Source: Pardosa pseudoannulata
Taxonomy: Eukaryota > Arthropoda > Arachnida > Araneae > Lycosidae
DNA length: 64,000 nucleotides
NCBI GenBank assembly: GCA_032207245.1
Contig: JAGEOH010000228.1
Location: forward strand, 1-64,000
Direction of reading: 5' to 3'
Made by a program: the position numbers and the translations under genes. The notes beneath the pieces were generated by a model, which did no database searches, had not been told where the DNA came from, and saw only the letters and a program-made list of their open reading frames with translations. The first letter of the stretch is position 1. Each line of letters begins with the position of its first letter. Positions 50,601-62,300 of the stretch are shown piece by piece.

Positions 50601-53600
50601 TTATCGTCTTTCGGTATTATGCTATTATCGGATTATCGTCTTTCGGTATTGCTATTATCGGATTATCGTCTTTCGGTATTATGCTATTATCGGATTATCG
50701 TCTTTCGGTATTATGCTATTATCGGATTATCGTCTTTCGGTATTATGCTATTATCGGATTATCGTCTTTCGGTATTTTGCTATTATCGGATTATCGTCTT
50801 TCGGTATTATGCTATTATCGGATTATCGTCTTTCGGTATTTTGCTATTATCGGATTATCGTCTTTCGGTATTTTGCTATTATCGGATTATCGTCTTTCGG
50901 TATTATGCTATTATCGGATTATCGTCTTTCGGTATTATGCTATTATCGGATTATCGTCTTTCGGTATTATGCTATTATCGGATTATCGTCTTTCGGTATT
51001 TTGCTATTATCGGATTATCGTCTTTCGGTATTATGCTATTATCGGATTATCGTCTTTCGGTATTATGCTATTATCGGATTATCGTCTTTCGGTATTATGC
51101 TATTATCGGATTATCGTCTTTCGGTATTTTGCTATTATCGGATTATCGTCTTTCGGTATAATGCTATTATCGGATAACCTTTTTTCGGTATTTTGCTATT
51201 ATCGGATTATCGTCTTTCGGTATTATGCTATTATCGGATTATCGTCTTTCGGTATTATGCTATTATCGGATTATCGTCTTTCGGTATTATGCTATTATCG
51301 GATTATCGTCTTTCGGTATTTTGCTATTATCGGATTATCGTCTTTCGGTATTATGCTATTATCGGATTATCGTCTTTCGGTATTTTGCTATTATCGGATT
51401 ATCGTCTTTCGGTATTTTGCTATTATCGGATTATCGTCTTTCGGTATTATGCTATTATCGGATTATCGTCTTTCGGTATTTTGCTATTATCGGATTATCG
51501 TCTTTCGGTATTATGCTATTATCGGATTATCGTCTTTCGGTATTATGTTATTATCGGATTATCGTCTTTCGGTATTATGCTATTATCGGATTATCGTCTT
51601 TCGGTATTTTGCTATTATCGGATTATCGTCTTTCGGTATTATGCTATTATCGGATTATCGTCTTTCGGTATTATGCTATTATCGGATTATCGTTTTTCGG
51701 TATTATGCTATTATCGGATTATCGTCTTTCGGTATTATGCTATTATCGGATTATCGTCTTTCGGTATTATGCTATTATCGGATTATCGTCTTTGGGTATT
51801 ATGCTATTATCGGATTATCGTCTTTCGGTATTATGCTATTATCGGATTATCGTCTTTCGGTATTATGCTATTATCGGATTATCGTCTTTCGGTATTATGC
51901 TATTATCGGATTATCGTCTTTCGGTATTTTGCTATTATCGGATTATCGTCTTTCGGTATAATGCTATTATCGGATAACCTTTTTTCGGTATTTTGCTATT
52001 ATCGGATTATCGTCTTTCGGTATTTTGCTATTATCGGATTATCGTCTTTCGGTATTATGCTATTATCGGATTATCGTCTTTCGGTATTATGCTATTATCG
52101 GATTATCGTCTTTCGGTATTTTGCTATTATCGGATTATCGTCTTTCGGTATTATGCTATTATCGGATTATCGTCTTTCGGTATTTTGCTATTATCGGATT
52201 ATCGTCTTTCGGTATTTTGCTATTATCGGATTATCGTCTTTCGGTATTATGCTATTATCGGATTATCGTCTTTCGGTATTATGCTATTATCGGATTATCG
52301 TCTTTCGGTATTATGCTATTATCGGATTATCGTCTTTCGGTATTTTGCTATTATCGGATTATCGTCTTTCGGTATTTTGCTATTATCGGATTATCGTCTT
52401 TCGGTATTATGCTATTATCGGATTATCGTCTTTCGGTATTTTGCTATTATCGGATTATCGTCTTTCGGTATTTTGCTATTATCGAATTATCGTCTTTCGG
52501 TATTCTGCTATTATCGGATTATCGTCTTTCGGTATTTTGCTATTATCGGATTATCGTCTTTCGGTATTATGCTATTATCGGATTATCGTCTTTCGGTATT
52601 ATGCTATTATCGGATTATCGTCTTTCGGTATTATGCTATTATCGGATTATCGTCTTTCGGTATTATGCTATTATCGGATTATCGTCTTTCGGTATTTTGC
52701 TATTATCGGATTATCGTCTTTCGGTATTATGCTATTATCGGATTATCGTCTTTCGGTATTATGCTATTATCGGATTATCGTCTTTCGGTATTATGCTATT
52801 ATCGGATTATCGTCTTTCGGTATTTTGCTATTATCGGATTATCGTCTTTCGGTATTATGCTATTATCGGATTATCGTCTTTCGGTATTATGCTATTATCG
52901 GATTATCGTCTTTCGGTATTTTGCTATTATCGGATTATCGTCTTTCGGTATTATGCTATTATCGGATTATCGTCTTTCGGTATTATGCTATTATCGGATT
53001 ATCGTCTTTCGGTATTATGCTATTATCGGATTATCGTCTTTCGGTATTTTGCTATTATCGGATTATCGTCTTTCGGTATTATGCTATTATCGGATTATCG
53101 TCTTTCGGTATTTTGCTATTATCGGATTATCGTCTTTCGGTATTATGCTATTATCGGATTATCGTCTTTCGGTATTATGCTATTATCGGATTATCGTCTT
53201 TCGGTATTATGCTATTATCGGATTATCGTCTTTCGGTATTTTGCTATTATCGGATTATCGTCTTTCGGTATAATGCTATTATCGGATAACCTTTTTTCGG
53301 TATTTTGCTATTATCGGATTATCGTCTTTCGGTATTTTGCTATTATCGGATTATCGTCTTTCGGTATTATGCTATTATCGGATTATCGTCTTTCGGTATT
53401 TTGCTATTATCGGATTATCGTCTTTCGGTATTTTGCTATTATCGGATTATCGTCTTTCGGTATTATGCTATTATCGGATTATCGTCTTTCGGTATTATGC
53501 TATTATCGGATTATCGTCTTTCGGTATTTTGCTATTATCGGATTATCGTCTTTCGGTATTATGCTATTATCGGATTATCGTCTTTCGGTATTATGCTATT

Positions 53601-53948
53601 ATCGGATTATCGTCTTTCGGTATTTTGCTATTATCGGATTATCGTCTTTCGGTATAATGCTATTATCGGATAACCTTTTTTCGGTATTTTGCTATTATCG
53701 GATTATCGTCTTTCGGTATTTTGCTATTATCGGATTATCGTCTTTCGGTATAATGCTATTATCGGATAACCTTTTTTCGGTATTTTGCTATTATCGGATT
53801 ATCGTCTTTCGGTATTTTGCTATTATCGGATTATCGTCTTTCGGTATTATGCTATTATCGGATTATCGTCTTTCGGTATTATGCTATTATCGGATTATCG
53901 TCTTTCGGTATTATGCTATTATCGGATTATCGTCTTTCGGTATTTTGC

Positions 53949-53956
53949 GGGGGGGG
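53949..53956 (+). other. G8 run inserted in a 32-bp unit
   Basis: TTTTGC is followed by eight G and CTATTATC. No G run longer than two occurs in the consensus, and no other unit has such an insertion. It may be a sequencing or consensus error, or a real non-templated insertion at a repaired break. Confidence 0.9.
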
Positions 53957-56900
53957 CTATTATCGGATTATCGTCTTTCGGTATTATGCTATTATCGGAT
54001 TATCGTCTTTCGGTATTATGCTATTATCGGATTATCGTCTTTCGGTATTTTGCTATTATCGGATTATCGTCTTTCGGTATTATGCTATTATCGGATTATC
54101 GTCTTTCGGTATTATGCTATTATCGGATTATCGTCTTTCGGTATTATGCTATTATATTGTGCTATTATCGGATTATCGTCTTTCGGTATTATGCTATTAT
54201 CGGATTATCGTCTTTCGGTATTTTGCTATTATCGGATTATCGTCTTTCGGTATTATGCTATTATCGGATTATCGTCTTTCGGTATTTTGCTATTATCGGA
54301 TTATCGTCTTTCGGTATTATGCTATTATCGGATTATCGTCTTTCGGTATTATGCTATTATCGGATTATCGTCTTTCGGTATTTTGCTATTATCGGATTAT
54401 CGTCTTTCGGTATTATGCTATTATCGGATTATCGTCTTTCGGTATTATGCTATTATCGGATTATCGTCTTTCGGTATTATGCTATTATCGGATTATCGTC
54501 TTTCGGTATTATGCTATTATCGGATTATCGTCTTTCGGTATTATGCTATTATCGGATTATCGTCTTTCGGTATTTTGCTATTATCGGATTATCGTCTTTC
54601 GGTATTATGCTATTATCGGATTATCGTCTTTCGGTATTATGCTATTATCGGATTATCGTCTTTCGGTATTTTGCTATTATCGGATTATCGTCTTTCGGTA
54701 TTATGCTATTATCGGATTATCGTCTTTCGGTATTATGCTATTATCGGATTATCGTCTTTCGGTATTTTGCTATTATCGGATTATCGTCTTTCGGTATTAT
54801 GCTATTATCGGATTATCGTCTTTCGGTATTTTGCTATTATCGGATTATCGTCTTTCGGTATTATGCTATTATCGGATTATCGTCTTTCGGTATTATGCTA
54901 TTATCGGATTATCGTCTTTCGGTATTCTGCTATTATCGGATTATCGTCTTTCGGTATTATGCTATTATCGGATTATCGTCTTTCGGTATTTTGCTATTAT
55001 CGGATTATCGTCTTTCGGTATTATGCTATTATCGGATTATCGTCTTTCGGTATTTTGCTATTATCGGATTATCGTCTTTCGGTATTATGCTATTATCGGA
55101 TTATCGTCTTTCGGTATTTTGCTATTATCGGATTATCGTCTTTCGGTATTATGCTATTATCGGATTATCGTCTTTCGGTATTTTGCTATTATCGGATTAT
55201 CGTCTTTCGGTATTATGCTATTATCGGATTATCGTCTTTCGGTATTATGCTATTATCGGATTATCGTCTTTCGGTATTTTGCTATTATCGGATTATCGTC
55301 TTTCGGTATTTTGCTATTATCGGATTATCGTCTTTCGGCATTTTGCTATTATCGGATTATCGTCTTTCGGTATTTTGCTATTATCGGATTATCGTCTTTC
55401 GGTATTATGCTATTATCGGATTATCGTCTTTCGGTATTTTGCTATTATCGGATTATCGTCTTTGGGTATTATGCTATTATCGGATTATCGTCTTTCGGTA
55501 TTTTGCTATTATCGATTATCGTCTTTTTTCGGTATTTATGCTATTATCGGATTACCGTTTTTCGGTATTTTGCTATTATCGGATTATCGTCTTTCGGTAT
55601 TTTGCTATTATCGGATTATCGTCTTTCGGTATTATGCTATTATCGGATTATCGTCTTCTATTATCGGATTATCGTCTTTCGGTATTTTGCTATTATCGGA
55701 TTATCGTCTTTCGGTATTATGCTATTATCGGATTATCGTCTTTCGGTATTATGCTATTATCGGATTATCGTCTTTCGGTATTATGCTATTATCGGATTAT
55801 CGTCTTTCGGTATTATGCTATTATCGGATTATCGTCTTTCGGTATTATGCTATTATCGGATTATCGTCTTTCGGTATTTTGCTATTATCGGATTATCGTC
55901 TTTCGGTATTTTGCTATTATCGGATTATCGTCTTTCGGTATTATGCTATTATCGGATTATCGTCTTTCGGTATTTTGCTATTATCGGATTATCGTCTTTC
56001 GGTATTATGCTATTATCGGATTATCGTCTTTCGGTATTATGCTATTATCGGATTATCGTCTTTCGGTATTATGCTATTATCGGATTATCGTCTTTCGGTA
56101 TTTTGCTATTATCGGATTATCGTCTTTCGGTATTTTGCTATTATCGGATTATCGTCTTTCGGTATTATGCTATTATCGGATTATCGTCTTTCGGCATTAT
56201 GCTATTATCGGATTATCGTCTTTCGGTATTATGCTATTATCGGATTATCGTCTTTCGGTATTATGCTATTATTTGGATTATCGTCTTTCGGTATTATGCT
56301 ATTATCGGATTATCGTCTTTCGGTATTATGCTATTATCGGATTATCGTCTTTCGGTATTAGCTATGCCTATTTAATCGGATTATCGTCTTTCGGTATTTT
56401 TGCTATTATCGGATTATCGTCTTTCGGTATTTTGCTATTATCGGATTATCGTCTTTCGGTATTTTGCTATTATCGGATTATCGTCTTTCGGTATTTTGCT
56501 ATTATCGGATTATCGTCTTTCGGTATTATGCTATTATCGGATTATCGTCTTTCGGTATTATGCTATTATCGGATTATCGTCTTTCGGTATTATGCTATTA
56601 TCGGATTATCGTCTTTCGGTATTATGCTATTATCGGATTATCGTCTTTCGGTATTTTGCTATTATCGGATTATCGTCTTTCGGTATTATGCTATTATCGG
56701 ATTATCGTCTTTCGGTATTTTGCTATTATCGGATTATCGTCTTTCGGTATTATGCTATTATCGGATTATCGTCTTTCGGTATTTTGCTATTATCGGATTA
56801 TCGTCTTTCGGTATTTTGCTATTATCGGATTATCGTCTTTCGGTATTATGCTATTATCGGATTATCGTCTTTCGGTATTATGCTATTATCGGATTATCGT

Positions 56901-59330
56901 CTTTCGGTATTATGCTATTATCGGATTATCGTCTTTCGGTATTCTGCTATTATCGGATTATCGTCTTTCGGTATTATGCTATTATCGGATTATCGTCTTT
57001 CGGTATTATGCTATTATCGGATTATCGTCTTTCGGTATTATGCTATTATCGGATTATCGTCTTTCGGTATTTTGCTATTATCGGATTATCGTCTTTCGGT
57101 ATTATGCTATTATCGGATTATCGTCTTTCGGTATTATGCTATTATCGGATTATCGTCTTTCGGTATTTTGCTATTATCGGATTATCGTCTTTCGGTATTA
57201 TGCTATTATCGGATTATCGTCTTTCGGTATTATGCTATTATCGGATTATCGTCTTTCGGTATTATGCTATTATCGGATTATCGTCTTTCGGTATTATGCT
57301 ATTATCGGATTATCGTCTTTCGGTATTATGCTATTATCGGATTATCGTCTTTCGGTATTATGCTATTATCGGATTATCGTCTTTCGGTATTATGCTATTA
57401 TCGGATTATCGTCTTTCGGTATTATGCTATTATCGGATTATCGTCTTTTCGGTATTATGCTATTATCGGGATTATCGTCTTTCGGTATTTTGCTATTATC
57501 GGATTATCGTCTTTCGGTATTTTGCTATTATCGGATTATCGTCTTTCGGTATTATGCTATTATCGGATTATCGTCTTTCGGTATTTGCTATTATCGGATT
57601 ATCGTCTTTCGGTATTATGCTATTATCGGATTATCGTCTTTCGGTATTATGCTATTATCGGATTATCGTCTTTGGGTATTATGCTATTATCGGATTATCG
57701 TCTTTCGGTATTATGCTATTATCGGATTATCGTCTTTTCGGTATTATGCTATTATCGGATTATCGTCTTTCGGTATTATGCTATTATCGGATTATCGTCT
57801 TTCGGTATTTTGCTATTATCGGATTATCGTCTTTCGGTATTTTGCTATTATCGGATTATCGTCTTTCGGTATTATGCTATTATCGGATTATCGTCTTTCG
57901 GTATTCTGCTATTATCGGATTATCGTCTTTCGGTATTATGCTATTATCGGATTATCGTCTTTCGGTATTTTGCTATTATCGGATTATCGTCTTTCGGTAT
58001 TATGCTATTATCGGATTATCGTCTTTCGGTATTATGCTATAATCGGATTATCGTCTTTCGGTATTTTGCTATTATCGGATTATCGTCTTTCGGTATTATG
58101 CTATTATCGGATTATCGTCTTTCGGTATTTTGCTATTATCGGATTATCGTCTTTCGGTATTCTGCTATTATCGGATTATCGTCTTTCGGTATTTTGCTAT
58201 TATCGGATTATCGTCTTTCGGTATTTTGCTATTATCGGATTATCGTCTTTCGGTATTATGCTATTATCGGATTATCGTCTTTCGGTATTTTGCTATTATC
58301 GGATTATCGTCTTTCGGTATTTTGCTATTATCGGATTATCGTCTTTCGGTATTATGCTATTATCGGATTATCGTCTTTCGGTATTTTGCTATTATCGGAT
58401 TATCGTCTTTCGGTATTATGCTATTATCGGATTATCGTCTTTCGGTATTATGCTATTATCGGATTATCGTCTTTCGGTATTTTGCTATTATCGGGTTATC
58501 GTCTTTCGGTATTATGCTATTATCGGATTATCGTCTTTCGGTATTATGCTATTATCGGATTATCGTCTTTCGGTATTATGCTATTATCGGATTATCGTCT
58601 TTCGGTATTTTGCTATTATCGGATTATCGTCTTTCGGTATTATGCTATTATCGGATTATCGTCTTTCGGTATTTTGCTATTATCGGATTATCGTCTTTCG
58701 GTATTATGCTATTATCGGATTATCGTCTTTCGGTATTATGCTATTATCGGATTATCGTCTTTCGGTATTTTGCTATTATCGGATTATCGTCTTTCGGTAT
58801 TATGCTATTATCGGATTATCGTCTTTCGGTATTTTGCTATTATCGGATTATCGTCTTTCGGTATTATGCTATTATCGGATTATCGTCTTTCGGTATTATG
58901 CTATTATCGGATTATCGTCTTTCGGTATTATGCTATTATCGGATTATCGTCTTTCGGTATTATGCTATTATCGGATTATCGTCTTTCGGTATTATGCTAT
59001 TATCGGATTATCGTCTTTCGGTATTTTGCTATTATCGGATTATCGTCTTTCGGTATTTTGCTATTATCGGATTATCGTCTTTCGGTATTATGCTATTATC
59101 GGATTATCGTCTTTCGGTATTCTGCTATTATCGGATTATCGTCTTTCGGTATTATGCTATTATCGGATTATCGTCTTTCGGTATTTTGCTATTATCGGAT
59201 TATCGTCTTTCGGTATAATGCTATTATCGGATTATCGTCTTTCGGTATTATGCTATTATCGGATTATCGTCTTTCGGTATTATGCTATTATCGGATTATC
59301 GTCTTTTCGGTATTTATGCTATTATCGATT
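53949..59330 (+). other. Indel-rich stretch of the 32-bp satellite
   Basis: Irregular units lie near 53949 (G8), 54153 (TATATTGTGC), 55513-55565 (ATCGATTATCG, TTTTTTCGG, GATTACCG), 55655 (partial unit after GTCTTC), 56270 (ATTTGGATT), 56358-56375 (TAGCTATGCCTATTTAATCGG), 57445-57472, 57583 (TATTTGC), 57732, 58040 and 59303-59330. The rest of the array is far more regular, so this is either a zone of breaks and repair or one of lower sequence quality. Confidence 0.75.
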
Positions 59331-62300
59331 ATCGTCTTTCGGTATTATGCTATTATCGGATTATCGTCTTTCGGTATTATGCTATTATCGGATTATCGTC
59401 TTTGGGTATTATGCTATTATCGGATTATCGTCTTTCGGTATTATGCTATTATCGGATTATCGTCTTTCGGTATTATGCTATTATCGGATTATCGTCTTTC
59501 GGTATTATGCTATTATCGGATTATCGTCTTTCGGTATTATGCTATTATCGGATTATCGTCTTTCGGTATTTTGCTATTATCGGATTATCGTCTTTCGGTA
59601 TTATGCTATTATCGGATTATCGTCTTTCGGTATTATGCTATTATCGGATTATCGTCTTTCGGTATTATGCTATTATCGGATTATCGTCTTTCGGTATTAT
59701 GCTATTATCGGATTATCGTCTTTCGGTATTTTGCTATTATCGGATTATCGTCTTTCGGTATTATGCTATTATCGGATTATCGTCTTTCGGTATTTTGCTA
59801 TTATCGGATTATCGTCTTTCGGTATTTTGCTATTATCGGATTATCGTCTTTCGGTATTTTGCTATTATCGGATTATCGTCTTTCGGTATTATGCTATTAT
59901 CGGATTATCGTCTTTCGGTATTTTGCTATTATCGGATTATCGTCTTTCGGTATTATGCTATTATCGGATTATCGTCTTTCGGTATTATGCTATTATCGGA
60001 TTATCGTCTTTCGGTATTTTGCTATTATCGGATTATCGTCTTTCGGTATTATGCTATTATCGGATTATCGTCTTTCGGTATTTTGCTATTATCGGATTAT
60101 CGTCTTTCGGTATTTTGCTATTATCGGATTATCGTCTTTCGGTATTATGCTATTATCGGATTATCGTCTTTCGGTATTTTTCTATTATCGGATTATCGTC
60201 TTTCGGTATTATGCTATTATCGGATTATCGTCTTTCGGTATTATGCTATTATCGGATTATCGTCTTTCGGTATTTTTCTATTATCGGATTATCGTCTTTC
60301 GGTATTATGCTATTATCGGATTATCGTCTTTCGGTATTATGCTATTATCGGATTATCGTCTTTCGGTATTTTGCTATTATCGGATTATCGTCTTTCGGTA
60401 TTATGCTATTATCGGATTATCGTCTTTCGGTATTATGCTACTTTCGGATTATCGTCTTTCGGTATTATGCTATTATCGGATTATCGTCTTTCGGTATTAT
60501 GCTATTATCGGATTATCGTCTTTCGGTATTTTGCTATTATCGGATTATCGTCTTTCGGTATTATGCTATTATCGGATTATCGTCTTTCGGCATTTTGCTA
60601 TTATCGGATTATCGTCTTTCGGTATTATGCTATTATCGGATTATCGTCTTTCGGTATTATGCTATTATCGGATTATCGTCTTTCGGCATTTTGCTATTAT
60701 CGGATTATCGTCTTTCGGTATTTTGCTATTATCGGATTATCGTCTTTCGGTATTATGCTATTATCGGATTATCGTCTTTCGGTATTTTGCTATTATCGGA
60801 TTATCGTCTTTCGGTATTATGCTATTATCGGATTATCGTCTTTCGGTATTTTGCTATTATCGGATTATCGTCTTTCGGTATTATGCTATTATCGGATTAT
60901 CGTCTTTCGGTATTTTGCTATTATCGGATTATCGTCTTTCGGTATTTTGCTATTATCGGATTATCGTCTTTCGGTATTATGCTATTATCGGATTATCGTC
61001 TTTCGGTATTATGCTATTATCGGATTATCGTCTTTCGGTATTATGCTATTATCGGATTATCGTCTTTCGGTATTATGCTATTATCGGATTATCGTCTTTC
61101 GGTATTTTGCTATTATCGGATTATCGTCTTTCGGTATTATGCTATTATCGGATTATCGTCTTTCGGTATTTTGCTATTATCGGATTATCGTCTTTCGGTA
61201 TTTTGCTATTATCGGATTATCGTCCTTCGGCATTTTGCTATTATCGGATTATCGTCTTTCGGTATTTTGCTATTATCGGATTATCGTCTTTCGGTATTTT
61301 GCTATTATCGGATTATCGCCTTTCGGTATTATGCTATTATCGGATTATCGTCTTTCGGTATTATGCTATTATCGGATTATCGTCTTTTGGTATTTTGCTA
61401 TTATCGGATTATCGTCTTTCGGTATTTTGCTATTATCGGATTATCGTCTTTCGGTATTATGCTATTATCGGATTATCGTCTTTCGGTATTATGCTATTAT
61501 CGGATTATCGTCTTTCGGTATTTTTCTATTATCGGATTATCGTCTTTCGGTATTATGCTATTATCGGATTATCGTCTTTCGGTATTTTGCTATTATCGGA
61601 TTATCGTCTTTCGGTATTATGCTATTATCGGATTATCGTCTTTCGGTATTTTGCTATTATCGGATTATCGTCTTTCGGTATTATGCTATTATCGGATTAT
61701 CGTCTTTCGGTATTATGCTATTATCGGATTATCGTCTTTCGGTATTATGCTATTATCGGATTATCGTCTTTCGGTATTATGCTATTATCGGATTATCGTC
61801 TTTCGGTATTTTGCTATTATCGGATTATCGTCTTTCGGTATTTTGCTATTATCGGATTATCGTCTTTCGGTATTTTGCTATTATCGGATTATCGTCTTTC
61901 GGTATTATGCTATTATCGGATTATCGTCTTTCGGTATTATGCTATTATCGGATTATCGTCTTTCGGTATTATGCTATTATCGGATTATCGTCTTTCGGTA
62001 TTTTGCTATTATCGGATTATCGTCTTTCGGTATTATGCTATTATCGGATTATCGTCTTTCGGTATTATGCTATTATCGGATTATCGTCTTTCGGTATTCT
62101 GCTATTATCGGATTATCGTCTTTCGGTATTATGCTATTATCGGATTATCGTCTTTCGGTATTATGCTATTATCGGATTATCGTCTTTCGGTATTATGCTA
62201 TTATCGGATTATCGTCTTTCGGTATTATGCTATTATCGGATTATCGTCTTTCGGTATTATGCTATTATCGGATTATCGTCTTTCGGTATTATGCTATTAT

